Source of the DNA: Cohnella kolymensis
Lineage (GTDB): Bacteria; Bacillota; Bacilli; Paenibacillales; Paenibacillaceae
DNA: 64,000 bases
Direction of reading: 5' to 3'
NCBI RefSeq assembly: GCF_000829465.1
Contig: NZ_JXAL01000016.1
Coordinates: 124,001 to 188,000 of the forward strand
Positions 14,893 to 22,527 of the stretch are shown here, in pieces. The translations under genes were made by a program, and so were the position numbers. The notes beneath the pieces were generated by a model, which was not told where the DNA came from, did no database searches, and was given only the letters and a program-made list of their open reading frames with translations. How positions within the stretch are numbered: the stretch's first letter is position 1; every line of letters starts with the position of its first letter.

Positions 14893-15204
14893 ATGCCTAT
14901 CGGAGATTTCAACCCTGTTCCTAAGTCCGGCATCATCCACAACCGAACGAAAGAAACGCAGAAGCAAATGGGCGCAATAAGCGCCAAAGTACGCAAGCAA
15001 GTGCGCGATAGGTCAGGCGGGATTTGCGAAGTCAAAGAGAAATGTACCGGCGCTCCTGCAACCGAACAAGCGCATCTCACAGGCCGGGGAACGATCAAGC
15101 ATAAAACCACAGCAGCAGATTTGAAAGATGCGTGTGTTGAATGCCATCGTTGGCTGGATTCCACTGGTGAAGGTGTAAAGCACAAAAAATCGTTAAGGGG
15201 TTGA
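14893..15204 (+). CDS. HNH-like zinc protein
   Basis: The 103-residue product has RDRSGGICEVKEKCTG, then EQAHLTGRG and ACVECHRWLD. This is the Cys/His layout of a small HNH nuclease or a recombination-associated zinc protein. The HNH histidines are not all canonical, so activity is uncertain. It precedes the two replisome-organiser-like genes. Confidence 0.65.
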   Translation: MPIGDFNPVPKSGIIHNRTKETQKQMGAISAKVRKQVRDRSGGICEVKEKCTGAPATEQAHLTGRGTIKHKTTAADLKDACVECHRWLDSTGEGVKHKKSLRG

Positions 15205-15208
15205 GGCG

Positions 15209-15724
15209 ATGGCATGGATAGAAAGCCATCAAGGGTTAGCAAGACATCCCAAAACAAAGAAACTGGCTCGGACGCTAAATGCATCCATTCCAGAAATAGT
15301 TGGGTACTTGCATCTCTTTTGGTGGTGGGCGTTGGAGTTTGCAAAAGACGGAGATATCACGAAGTTTGATGATTGGTACATTGCCGAGGAATGCGAGTGG
15401 AAAGGCGATCCAGAGGTATTTGTAAACGCACTTATTGATTCTGGTTTTTTAGATTCAGAAGATCGCCTAACCATTCATGATTGGCAAAACGGAAGGTACA
15501 GCCGAAAGGAACGCAGCGAAGTTCGCAAAGCATGGGAATCAATGGCGGTTCGGATACGTCCTATCATTCTTCTGAGGGATGATTTTACTTGCCAAGAATG
15601 CGGCCAAACACAAGGGTTACTAGAAATTGATCACATAGTACCCATTGCTCAAGGTGGGACGAACGAATTAAATAACCTGCAAGTTTTATGTATGCCATGT
15701 AACCGCAGAAAGGGTGCGAACTAA
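15209..15724 (+). CDS. replisome-organiser N-domain fused to an HNH nuclease
   Basis: The first ~115 residues (MAWIESHQGLARHPKT, FWWWALEFAKDGDIT, WKGDPEVFVNALIDSGFLD, LTIHDWQNGR) match the N-terminal domain of the next gene. The last ~60 residues are instead a complete HNH module (RDDFTCQECG, LEIDHIVPIAQGGTNELNNLQVLCMPCNRRKG). A duplicated initiator domain appears to have captured, or been invaded by, an HNH nuclease. The stop overlaps the next ATG (TAATG). Confidence 0.85.
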   Translation: MAWIESHQGLARHPKTKKLARTLNASIPEIVGYLHLFWWWALEFAKDGDITKFDDWYIAEECEWKGDPEVFVNALIDSGFLDSEDRLTIHDWQNGRYSRKERSEVRKAWESMAVRIRPIILLRDDFTCQECGQTQGLLEIDHIVPIAQGGTNELNNLQVLCMPCNRRKGAN

Positions 15725-16497
15725 TGGCATGGATCGAACTTCACCAATCGTTATGGACACATAAGAAAACCATCTTATTATCCGCAATCTTAGATATTGA
15801 TGAACTGTACGCCGGGGCGCATATGTCAAAACTCTGGACTTGGGCATTAGACAATGCGCCGGATGGCGATATCTCAGGGTTGCCGCCCAAAGTTATCGCA
15901 TACGGCGCAGGTTGGAAAGGTGACGCTGTTCAGTTTGTGGATGCTGCAATCTCCTGTGGTTGGATAGACCGAGAGGGAGATTTGATGCACTTGCATGATT
16001 GGTACGATTACGCCGGTCGTTTGCTTGAGAAGAAGAACGCGAACAAAGAACGCATGAGAAGCAAACGTGCATTGCATGTGCAACGCACAAACGAAACACA
16101 ACCACCGCACGTGCAGGGGCTACCTAACCTAACCTTACCTAACCAAACCAAACCAGATATTAAAGAGTATGTCCCATTCGATGAAATTATTACCTACTTA
16201 AACGAAAAAGCCGGGACAAGTTATCGTTCATCCGCAAAAGCCACAAGGCAGCATATAAGCGCACGTTGGAATGAGAATTACACTTTAGACGACTTTAAAA
16301 CAGTCATTGATAAAAAGTGTACAGAGTGGAAGGGAACAAAGATGGAAAAGTATCTTACTCCTGACACTCTATTCAGCCCTAGTAAATTTGATACCTACTT
16401 AAACCAAAAAACAGAGATTAAAAAAGTACCTGTGTACGAGTACAAAGATCCATACAGACCACTAAAAGATGATGTACCAGTGGAGGGGTACGGGTGA
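15724..16497 (+). CDS. phage replisome organiser (replication initiator)
   Basis: The 257-residue protein has the MAWIELHQSLWTHKKT N-terminal winged-helix-type domain (residues about 1-110), then a linker. The C-terminal domain (about 150-235: IITYLNEKAGTSYRS, ARWNENYTLDDFKTVID, YLTPDTLFSPSKFDTYLNQ) is of the phage replication-protein (Phg_2220_C) type that recruits the helicase. The next gene is DnaB-like and overlaps by 4 bases. Its N-terminal domain is duplicated in the preceding gene. Confidence 0.9.
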   Translation: MAWIELHQSLWTHKKTILLSAILDIDELYAGAHMSKLWTWALDNAPDGDISGLPPKVIAYGAGWKGDAVQFVDAAISCGWIDREGDLMHLHDWYDYAGRLLEKKNANKERMRSKRALHVQRTNETQPPHVQGLPNLTLPNQTKPDIKEYVPFDEIITYLNEKAGTSYRSSAKATRQHISARWNENYTLDDFKTVIDKKCTEWKGTKMEKYLTPDTLFSPSKFDTYLNQKTEIKKVPVYEYKDPYRPLKDDVPVEGYG

Positions 16498-17846
16498 GCC
16501 TATTCGACCAAGATGTCCAAACCGAGCAATCATTCTTAGGATGCCTACTTAAAGAACCTGACCGCATCAACCAATGGGGCGATCAGTTTGAGGATTCGGA
16601 CTTCATCCACAGTTCCCACAAATTGCTGTGGATTGCCATGCGCCACCTTTACAAAAAGGGAAAGCCAGTCGATGCCGTTCACCTCAAAGACTTGTTCCGC
16701 GCCGGTAAGAAGCTAGAAGAGTTCGGAGAAATGAGTTATATCCGCGATCTCAAGGAAAGCGTGCCATACGCAGGACATTGTGACCATTACGGCGAGTTAG
16801 TGCGAACAAACAGCGCTTATCGCAAGGTGAAGGAGTACGCCGACAAGCTGAACGAGCTGGTTCACACAAGGGACGGAGACACCGAAGCGGAAGTGTTCGA
16901 CCTTGTTGAGAAGTTCGGAAAGTCGCTTCAGTCCAAGACCATTTCCGCGCTATCCAAAATCACCGTTGAGCGAATGGATGAGCAGCGCAAGAAACCGCCG
17001 CAGATGATTAAAACAGGATTCCCCGCATTTGACGGGTGGAGCGGTGGAATCGGTCGCCAGTGGCTTCACGTTCTCTCCGGTAGGTCAGGCACGGGTAAGA
17101 CCGCCAAAGCCGCGCAGATGACCTACAACATGGCGAAGCAGGATGAGGGCGCGGTAATCTTCTGGTCGCAGGAGATGCCGACAGAGAGAATCGGGCAACG
17201 TATCGTTTCCAACCTCACCGGCATCAATTACGGAAAAATCTTTAAGAACGTGCTGACGGATGAAGAAATTCAGAGATGCCGCAAGGTTGAAGCGGAAATC
17301 GAGAGTTTGCCGATTTACTTTGATGATTCTCCGAGCGTAACGATAGGACACGTTAAATCGGTCGCATCCGCCTTCAAACGCACACATGGGAGAATAGCCG
17401 CTATATTCGTTGATTACCTCACTCACATGGATATCAAACAGGATAAAGGGCAAAGCAGAGCAACGGCAGTCGGGGATGTCGCAAGGAAGATGAAGATGCT
17501 GGCAAGGGAACTGGACTGCGCGGTGATCCTCTTGGCGCAAATCAACCGGGAAGCAGCAGACGAAACGACAAGGCCGCGCAAACATCACCTGAAAGAATCG
17601 GGAGACATTGAGCAAGCCGCAGACACGATTGAGATTCTATGGGCAGACGCTTCCGATACGCAGGATGAGAACACCAAGACGATTACAGCCATCATCGACA
17701 AGGGACGTTACACAGGCGAACGGGATTTCAAGTACGAGTTTAAAAGCAACGTTCAGCGGTTCACCGATTACGTGAAGCCAATTGATTACACGCCAAACCA
17801 AGATGGATTTATAACGGCACATGAAAAGGGGAGGAAGAAGCGATGA
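16494..17846 (+). CDS. dnaB: replicative DNA helicase, DnaB family
   Basis: The 450-residue protein has an N-terminal DnaB domain (DVQTEQSFLGCLLKEPDRI) and a RecA-like C-terminal ATPase. Walker A (SGRSGTGKT) lies near residues 194-202, with the Walker B segment IAAIFVDYLTHM and later motifs ILLAQINREAAD and KESGDIEQAADTIEILW. GTG 16494 overlaps the previous stop and follows TGGAGGGG. It is the hexameric fork helicase of the phage, loaded by the upstream organiser. Confidence 0.95.
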   Translation: MSLFDQDVQTEQSFLGCLLKEPDRINQWGDQFEDSDFIHSSHKLLWIAMRHLYKKGKPVDAVHLKDLFRAGKKLEEFGEMSYIRDLKESVPYAGHCDHYGELVRTNSAYRKVKEYADKLNELVHTRDGDTEAEVFDLVEKFGKSLQSKTISALSKITVERMDEQRKKPPQMIKTGFPAFDGWSGGIGRQWLHVLSGRSGTGKTAKAAQMTYNMAKQDEGAVIFWSQEMPTERIGQRIVSNLTGINYGKIFKNVLTDEEIQRCRKVEAEIESLPIYFDDSPSVTIGHVKSVASAFKRTHGRIAAIFVDYLTHMDIKQDKGQSRATAVGDVARKMKMLARELDCAVILLAQINREAADETTRPRKHHLKESGDIEQAADTIEILWADASDTQDENTKTITAIIDKGRYTGERDFKYEFKSNVQRFTDYVKPIDYTPNQDGFITAHEKGRKKR

Positions 17847-18067
17847 ACGAAAGCACCGAGACGTTCTTGAGCAAAAACTTCCCCATTCTTGTTAATCAAT
17901 CCTACGGAATGGGAGACATAACCGAGGACATGAGAAACACACTTTTAAACCTTGAACCTTCCGACTTAGGCGAACTGGACGATGCTTACGCGCAGCTATT
18001 CACGCCATTCAAAACAAGCAGTATTATCAAATCCTCGCGAGAGTGGAAAAGGCAGAGGTTGTCATAG
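17843..18067 (+). pseudogene. phage protein, probably frameshifted
   Basis: ATG 17843 follows GGGGAGGAAG and overlaps the dnaB stop. The first 52 residues look natural (MRNTLLNLEPSDLGELDDAYAQ), but the rest of this frame is atypical. The -1 frame from about 17,994 reads IHAIQNKQYYQILARVEKAE and continues as a good helix. One base is probably missing there. Function unknown. Confidence 0.5.
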
Positions 18068-18081
18068 CAGAGGAAACGGAC

Positions 18082-18156
18082 ATGAAGAAGAAAGACCGTT
18101 ATATCAAAGCTATGAAAGAACTTATATCTCAGTTGGAGGAGTTGAAGCCGGTATGA
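18082..18156 (+). CDS. 24-residue basic helix ORF (or C-terminus of the preceding gene)
   Basis: ATG 18082 opens KKKDRYIKAMKELISQLEEL and stops overlapping the next start. It is in the frame that continues the preceding gene if one base is restored near 17,994, so it may be the end of that protein and not a gene of its own. Confidence 0.35.
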   Translation: MKKKDRYIKAMKELISQLEELKPV

Positions 18157-18434
18157 AAGGGGATTGTCAGTGCATTGATGGTGTGTGGAAGTGCAATTCA
18201 TGCTGGAATCGCATAACAAGTGGGCGGAAGAAACAAAAAGGAGTGCGGAATATTGATGGTTCAATGTTAATCGGCTATATGGCGGGGCTAGGCGAGGGTT
18301 TCCCTGAAGCGATCGATGCCTTGAACCTCTTGTGTGAAGCAATTAAAGATGGACGCTTCGATTCGACCGCACACGCCCAAGCCGATACAGATCCTTTACC
18401 CTTTGAACCATCTAAATATGAACTAGAGGATTAA
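18153..18434 (+). CDS. small Cys-containing phage protein
   Basis: ATG 18153 follows GGAGGAG and overlaps the previous stop. The 93-residue product starts with CQCIDGVWKCNSC (possible metal site), has a helical centre (GEGFPEAIDALNLLCEAIKDG), and a C-terminal tail translated through dispersed-element copy c. No family recognised. Confidence 0.6.
   Translation: MKGDCQCIDGVWKCNSCWNRITSGRKKQKGVRNIDGSMLIGYMAGLGEGFPEAIDALNLLCEAIKDGRFDSTAHAQADTDPLPFEPSKYELED
18352..18386 (-). repeat. dispersed prophage element, copy c
   Basis: On the minus strand the core reads TGCGGTCGAATCGAAGCG with the upstream CGGCTTGGGCGTG. It lies inside the 3' end of the preceding gene. It is inverted relative to copy d, about 60 bp away. 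Confidence 0.7.
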
Positions 18435-18442
18435 AGCCCTTA

Positions 18443-18490
18443 TACGGCTACCACTAACGTTAAGCCTATTCGGTCGAATCGAAGATAACC
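18443..18490 (+). repeat. dispersed prophage element, copy d
   Basis: CGGCTACCACTAACGTTAAG followed by the core TTCGGTCGAATCGAAGAT, ending two codons before the AAGGAGG of the gene at 18,508. The 5' part is nearly identical to copies b and i. Confidence 0.85.
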
Positions 18491-18507
18491 CATAAGGAGG
18501 TACAGCG

Positions 18508-18777
18508 GTGTACGACGATTTCACTGATAAAGAACTAATTGAATTTTATCGACAACAATCAAGCCACTGGCATACGGAGTTCCTAAAAACAAACAAGGGA
18601 GGTACAGCGATGAAAGAAGCAATAGAGCGGATAATCATTGAGATGGAACTTATCGCAAAACGACAGTTTGATGAGTACAACAAGCAAAGATGGGACCCAG
18701 CATCAAGTTATCACTTCGGATACGCAGAAGGGATAGACGCTGTAATCGACAAACTTAAGGCTGCTATCGCCCAATGA
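18508..18777 (+). CDS. phage protein with internal restart signal
   Basis: GTG 18508 follows ATAAGGAGGTACAGCG. The same motif recurs in frame (AAGGGAGGTACAGCG before ATG 18610). The 55-residue unit from 18610 (EAIERIIIEMELIAKRQFDE, YHFGYAEGIDAVIDKLKAAI) looks like a complete small protein; the first 34 residues could be a fused or duplicated start. Its stop overlaps the RusA-like start. Confidence 0.65.
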   Translation: MYDDFTDKELIEFYRQQSSHWHTEFLKTNKGGTAMKEAIERIIIEMELIAKRQFDEYNKQRWDPASSYHFGYAEGIDAVIDKLKAAIAQ

Positions 18778-19130
18778 TAAAAATCATCGTCCCAGGTCGC
18801 CCCGTACCCGCCGTGAGAATGACACAGCGCAGCAAGTATGTCAGCACACAGGCAAAGCGTTACCTCGCCTACAAAGAGCAGGTAGGATGGGACGCAAAAG
18901 CCTGCGGAGTGAAACAACCTGTAGAGGGAGATATCACCGTTACCGCGATAGCCTACATGATGCCGGTTCCCGATGTGGATGTGGACAATCTCGCAAAAGC
19001 CTATTTAGACGGACTCAATAAAATCGCCTATATCGATGACAAACAGGTAATGAAACTCACCGTTGAAAAGAGATGGGTGTTTGAGGAGAAAGAGCAGCGA
19101 TCGGAAATTATTATCGAGAGTGTTTCTTGA
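18774..19130 (+). CDS. rusA: RusA-like Holliday junction resolvase
   Basis: The 118-residue protein has the RusA signature: IIVPGRPVPAVRMTQRSK at the start, VEGDITVTAIAYM, and the catalytic segment DVDVDNLAKAYLDGLNKIAYIDDKQV with the conserved aspartates. It resolves branched DNA during phage replication and packaging. Start overlaps the previous stop. Confidence 0.93.
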   Translation: MIKIIVPGRPVPAVRMTQRSKYVSTQAKRYLAYKEQVGWDAKACGVKQPVEGDITVTAIAYMMPVPDVDVDNLAKAYLDGLNKIAYIDDKQVMKLTVEKRWVFEEKEQRSEIIIESVS

Positions 19131-19142
19131 GGAGGAACCAAA

Positions 19143-19598
19143 GTGGAACGAGTTTTAGACGCATGTTGTGGGAGTCGGATGTTCTGGTTTGACAAACAAA
19201 ATAATGATGCAGTGTTCATGGATATCCGCCAGCTAAGTGACACGTTATGCGATGGACGAAAGTTAGAAGTGAATCCCGATCTAATAGCAGATTTTAAAAA
19301 TATACCTTTTGCCGACAATTCCTTTTACTTAGTGGTGTTTGACCCACCTCATTTAACGAAAGTCGGCGATGCTTCTTGGCTGGCTAAGAAGTATGGAAAA
19401 CTCGGACAAGATTGGCAGAATGACATAGCTCAAGGATTTAAGGAGTGTATGCGAGTTTTGAAGCCAAACGGGACTCTTATTTTCAAGTGGAACGAGGATC
19501 AAATCAAATTATCTGAAGTAATCAAGGCAATAGGAGTTAAACCGTTATTCGGGAATCGGAGGAGCAAAACACACTGGTTAGTGTTTATGAAGGACTAA
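19143..19598 (+). CDS. SAM-dependent methyltransferase, small
   Basis: GTG 19143 follows GAGGAGGAACC. The 151-residue product has a Rossmann-type start (VERVLDACCGSRMFWFD), the acidic VFMDIR strand end, the catalytic-type motif VVFDPPHL, and a closing TLIFKWNEDQ strand. DPPH is the (D/N/S)PP(Y/F/W/H) motif of amino-methyltransferases acting on DNA or protein. No separate target-recognition domain is seen. Possibly DNA modification. Confidence 0.8.
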   Translation: MERVLDACCGSRMFWFDKQNNDAVFMDIRQLSDTLCDGRKLEVNPDLIADFKNIPFADNSFYLVVFDPPHLTKVGDASWLAKKYGKLGQDWQNDIAQGFKECMRVLKPNGTLIFKWNEDQIKLSEVIKAIGVKPLFGNRRSKTHWLVFMKD

Positions 19599-19600
19599 GG

Positions 19601-19657
19601 TTTGCGGCTTGCCGCCTTCGATTCGACCGCATCACCTAGCCGAAGGCGGCAGCCGAA
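19601..19657 (-). repeat. dispersed prophage element, copy e
   Basis: On the minus strand: CGGCTGCCGCCTTCGGC..., core TGCGGTCGAATCGAAGGC, then a GCGGC-AA-GCCGC hairpin. On the plus strand it abuts the AAGGAGG of the gene at 19,673. It fills almost the whole intergenic gap. Confidence 0.85.
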
Positions 19658-19672
19658 CAAGGAGGTCTAATC

Positions 19673-19912
19673 ATGGATGAACTAATAACCCAATACATTC
19701 CCACACAATGGAGCCAAGTCAGATATATGGCAAGAGGATACGCCTCAGAAGTATCCAGAGCCCATAGTTTCGGACTCACAAAGGGCCATGTTTACATCGT
19801 CCATCACACCGAGCAATTCTCCTTTCACACACACCTATACCTGATGGAGTTTCCCGATGCACCCTTTAACCGCGCAATGTTCGATGACGTACCCGACCCG
19901 GAGGACATATGA
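19673..19912 (+). CDS. phage protein of unknown function
   Basis: ATG 19673 follows CAAGGAGGTC. The 79-residue product has a beta-like centre (GHVYIVHHTEQFSFHTHLYLMEF) and an acidic end (FDDVPDPEDI). Its stop overlaps the next start. No family recognised. Confidence 0.65.
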   Translation: MDELITQYIPTQWSQVRYMARGYASEVSRAHSFGLTKGHVYIVHHTEQFSFHTHLYLMEFPDAPFNRAMFDDVPDPEDI

Positions 19913-20082
19913 ACTGGAAAGAAGCCACTTTATCTCAATTATACGAGGTGGCATGCAATGACCCGGAAGCAGGCATCTATAAACACCAGGCCGCACAGGA
20001 GATTGTGAGAAGGCAGAAGAAGAAGCGCCGGCCATTTAAAACACAGCAGCAAAAGAAAAGGAGCGCGATGCCGAGATGGTAA
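19909..20082 (+). CDS. 57-aa very basic phage protein
   Basis: ATG 19909 overlaps the previous stop and has GGAGG upstream. The product begins as an amphipathic helix (WKEATLSQLYEVACNDPEAG) and ends strongly basic (RRQKKKRRPFKTQQQKKR), suggesting nucleic-acid binding. It overlaps the next gene by 7 bases. Confidence 0.6.
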   Translation: MNWKEATLSQLYEVACNDPEAGIYKHQAAQEIVRRQKKKRRPFKTQQQKKRSAMPRW

Positions 20083-20918
20083 AGCATGTAGTGATGTACT
20101 CCGGGGGCATCGGCTCCTGGGCAGCGGCTAAAAGAGTGATCGACAAACACGGCAAAGACAATGTAACCCCACTCTTCACAGATACACTCATTGAGGATGA
20201 GGACTTATACAGATTCTTAAAACAAACAGCAGACAACTTCGGATGCGAGTTAGTGTGGCTCAAAGACGGGCGGAACCCTTGGGAAGTGTTCAAAGATGTT
20301 CGTTGGATCGGAAATAGCCGTATAGCGCAGTGTTCACACTTACTTAAACAAAAGGTTGCGAGGAAATGGGTGGACGCTAACTGCAACCCGGATGAAACAA
20401 CACTCTATGTCGGGATTGATTGGTCAGAAATGCACCGTTTAAACAGCATCGTGAAGCATTGGGCTCCATACAAGGTTGAAGCACCAATGAGCGAGGAACC
20501 TTACCTGGACAAGCATCAGATGATACGCCAGCTAAGAGACATCGGTATTAAAACACCGCGCCTGTACGAGCTAGGATTCAGCCATAACAACTGCGGCGGG
20601 TTCTGTGTACGAGCTGGGCAGGCACACTTTTTAAACCTCTTAAAAACGATGCCAGAGCGTTATAAGCACCATGAGCAGAAAGAGCAGGAGATGCGAGAAT
20701 ATCTTGGGCGTGATGATGTGTCGATACTCACCCGCACAGTGGATGGAGAGGAACAGACCTTCACCCTTAGACAGTTACGTGAGGAATGGGAATCGGGGCT
20801 GGGGTTACAAGTGGATTTGTTCGACTTAGGCGGATGTGGATGCTTCGCGCAGTATGACGAAGGGCCGCAGGGCATCGAATCGACCGAACAGCCCAGCGTT
20901 AGCGGGGGCCGCACATGA
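20076..20918 (+). CDS. PP-loop (PAPS-reductase-like) protein
   Basis: The 280-residue protein starts with the PP-loop HVVMYSGGIGSWAAAKRV and has LFTDTLIEDEDLYRFLK, CSHLLKQK and a Cys-rich C-terminal part (NNCGGFCVRAGQ, GGCGCFAQ) that could bind an Fe-S cluster or zinc. This is the adenine nucleotide alpha-hydrolase family of PAPS reductases and DndC-type sulfur-transfer proteins. In phages its substrate is unknown; sulfur or nucleotide modification is possible. Its last 16 residues are read from repeat copy f. Confidence 0.82.
   Translation: MVKHVVMYSGGIGSWAAAKRVIDKHGKDNVTPLFTDTLIEDEDLYRFLKQTADNFGCELVWLKDGRNPWEVFKDVRWIGNSRIAQCSHLLKQKVARKWVDANCNPDETTLYVGIDWSEMHRLNSIVKHWAPYKVEAPMSEEPYLDKHQMIRQLRDIGIKTPRLYELGFSHNNCGGFCVRAGQAHFLNLLKTMPERYKHHEQKEQEMREYLGRDDVSILTRTVDGEEQTFTLRQLREEWESGLGLQVDLFDLGGCGCFAQYDEGPQGIESTEQPSVSGGRT
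20862..20912 (-). repeat. dispersed prophage element, copy f
   Basis: On the minus strand: CGGCCCCCGCTAACGCTGGGC, core TTCGGTCGATTCGATGCC, then GCC-CTGC-GGC. It overlaps the 3' end of the PP-loop gene and ends just before the next ATG (20,915). Confidence 0.75.
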
Positions 20919-21088
20919 ATCCCTTAAAAGAAACTCTAATCACAGACTACATTTACAAAGACCTACCCTATGGAGGAACAGTAACAAGAACACTGATGAA
21001 AGAACTATACGAAGAATACAAAAGAGTTACCGGAATATCCAGTACAAGTGAGAAGTTACCGGAAAACCCGGAGGAGGAAACAGTATGA
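20915..21088 (+). CDS. 57-aa phage protein
   Basis: ATG 20915 overlaps the PP-loop gene end, with GGGGG upstream. The product has a helical centre (TVTRTLMKELYEEYKRVTG) and an acidic tail whose coding sequence holds the next ribosome-binding site. Function unknown. Confidence 0.6.
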   Translation: MNPLKETLITDYIYKDLPYGGTVTRTLMKELYEEYKRVTGISSTSEKLPENPEEETV

Positions 21089-21309
21089 ACGATAACGTCA
21101 ATCATCCATCACACTATACAGCCGGTAAAGTGGAGTGTATCCACGCCATAGAAGCAGCAACAAGCGGATTAGTCGGATTCGAGGGATACGCCACAGGGAA
21201 CACGATAAAGTACCTTTGGAGATGGAAGAAGAAGAACGGAGTTGAGGATCTACGCAAGGCTCAGTGGTATCTAAACCGTCTCATTGAGACATTGGAGGCG
21301 AAACCATGA
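21085..21309 (+). CDS. DUF3310 phage protein
   Basis: The 74-residue product shows the DUF3310 pattern (VNHPSHYTAGKVECIHAIEA, YATGNTIKYLWRWKKKNGVE, DLRKAQWYLNRLI). This family is widespread in phage early operons and is probably linked to nucleotide metabolism; its exact role is not established. Start and stop both overlap neighbours by 4 bases. Confidence 0.9.
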   Translation: MNDNVNHPSHYTAGKVECIHAIEAATSGLVGFEGYATGNTIKYLWRWKKKNGVEDLRKAQWYLNRLIETLEAKP

Positions 21310-21494
21310 CCCCATTACAAGAAGCCATCCGTTCCCGCGACGAACTGACCGACGAGAATATAGCCCTGCGTTCGGCACTCGCCTATTACGCCTCTACATC
21401 CCTGTACACGCCCCTTAACGGCTACGAGATACTGAGAGAAGGGGGCAGAGGTGCAAGAGCCATATTAAGCCAGTATGAGGGGGAAACGGAATGA
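21306..21494 (+). CDS. phage protein of unknown function
   Basis: The 62-residue product starts as a helix (LQEAIRSRDELTDENIALRSAL). It overlaps both neighbours by 4 bases, which supports coupled translation within the operon. No family recognised. Confidence 0.62.
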   Translation: MTPLQEAIRSRDELTDENIALRSALAYYASTSLYTPLNGYEILREGGRGARAILSQYEGETE

Positions 21495-21865
21495 TCACAC
21501 TCACGGAACGCGAAGCCAGTGTGTTGGGACTTATCGGCACAGGACTCAACCAAATTGAGATGGCAGAAAAGCTTAATATACCCAAGAAAACGGTAAGCAA
21601 CTACTTCGCACGACTGAGGGAACTTGGAGCCATCAAATCCACCGGCGGAAAAAGTGAAGTCCTGGTCGATTGCTACAAGACAGTGGACAAGCTCACAAAT
21701 GGAACAAAACGCGCTCAACAACAAAAGGTGGAGATTTCCGACGATGAAGCGTTATACATCCGCAACCATTACAACGTACTCCCGAGAAGCCGCATAGCTG
21801 AGAGATTAGGCGTGAGCAAGGTAACGTTCAATCTCATGTGCCTGCAATTAGGGATGGGGGAATAA
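21491..21865 (+). CDS. double helix-turn-helix regulator
   Basis: The 124-residue product has an N-terminal LuxR/sigma-4-like HTH (LTEREASVLGLIGTG, NQIEMAEKLNIPKKTVSNYF). A second HTH-like segment lies at the C-terminus (LPRSRIAERLGVSKVTFNLM). It is probably a transcription factor acting in the early-to-late transition, close to the RinA/ArpU-like gene. Confidence 0.78.
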   Translation: MITLTEREASVLGLIGTGLNQIEMAEKLNIPKKTVSNYFARLRELGAIKSTGGKSEVLVDCYKTVDKLTNGTKRAQQQKVEISDDEALYIRNHYNVLPRSRIAERLGVSKVTFNLMCLQLGMGE

Positions 21866-21868
21866 AGA

Positions 21869-22259
21869 ATGAAACAACGGATAACCAAGATCCAACTTCG
21901 TGAAATATCTGACGAGCAAAAAGAACAACTTCGTGAATGGTGGAATCCGCAATACGGAGACGCTTACTACTATCCAAAAGTCGATTCTACAGGTCATGTT
22001 CCTAGCGGTTATCTAGGATGGGAATTAGACGACATGAAGACAAGAGTCCTCCCGCTGCTATCTATTGGTCAGATGATTGAGTTCCTTGAAACAAAAGAGT
22101 ATCCAACGCTCCACATTGATAAGATTCCAGTACGCGGCATGATGCATTACGACAGGCTATGATGTATTCCAACAAGGGAGAGGCACAAATCACGGTGATA
22201 CATTGTGCGATGCGCTATGGGAAGCGGTTAAAAAAGCCCAAGCCGAAAAGGAGGTTTAA
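21869..22259 (+). pseudogene. conserved phage protein, frameshifted near its end
   Basis: The first frame (97 residues to 22,162) contains KVDSTGHVPSGYLGWEL and LPLLSIGQMIEFLE. The +1 frame from about 22,150 continues NHGDTLCDALWEAVKKA and ends at 22,259 just after an RBS. The LPLLSIGQMIEFL ... CDALWEAVK pairing is familiar from short phage proteins, so a one-base insertion near 22,145-22,152 is likely. Function unknown. Confidence 0.55.
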
Positions 22260-22262
22260 GCC

Positions 22263-22355
22263 TTGAAAATCAATCAATTTAAACTCGGTTTTGCTATAGG
22301 TTTATGGGCAGCAACAGGCGTATGGACACTTATTATTGCATTTACCGATATTTAA
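22263..22355 (+). CDS. 30-aa single-pass membrane peptide
   Basis: TTG 22263 lies 8 bases after AAAAGGAGG. Residues about 8-26 (LGFAIGLWAATGVWTLIIA) form one transmembrane segment. Function unknown. Confidence 0.5.
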   Translation: MKINQFKLGFAIGLWAATGVWTLIIAFTDI

Positions 22356-22368
22356 GGGGGGCTGAGAT

Positions 22369-22515
22369 ATGACGGTTCGTGAGTTGATGGAGTATTTCAC
22401 TCAGACAAACGCTGACCCTGACGCAACACTATTCGTTGAAACTGAAACACACCGGTTACAACTTAAAAACATCATTGAGGACAGTCGAGGGATATACCTC
22501 ACAAGTGAGGTATAA
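22369..22515 (+). CDS. 48-aa phage protein
   Basis: ATG 22369 follows TAAGGGGGGC. The product (VRELMEYFTQTNADPDATLF, then beta-like segments) resembles short phage proteins with the PDAxLFVE motif. No assigned role. Confidence 0.6.
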   Translation: MTVRELMEYFTQTNADPDATLFVETETHRLQLKNIIEDSRGIYLTSEV

Positions 22516-22527
22516 GGGAGGAAGCCA

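Noticed and set aside
17982..18152. Upstream extension (57 codons) of the gene at 18,153
   Set aside because: The extension is unlike a natural protein, overlaps the previous gene, and the RBS GGAGGAG lies at 18,153.
18441..18490. tRNA-like T-arm (GGTCGAATC) in the dispersed element
   Set aside because: The GTTCRANYC consensus is not met and no cloverleaf can be drawn; the similarity is superficial.
22159..22266. 35-residue very basic ORF
   Set aside because: No RBS of its own; it lies over the frame-shifted end of the preceding gene, whose +1 frame gives a better protein.
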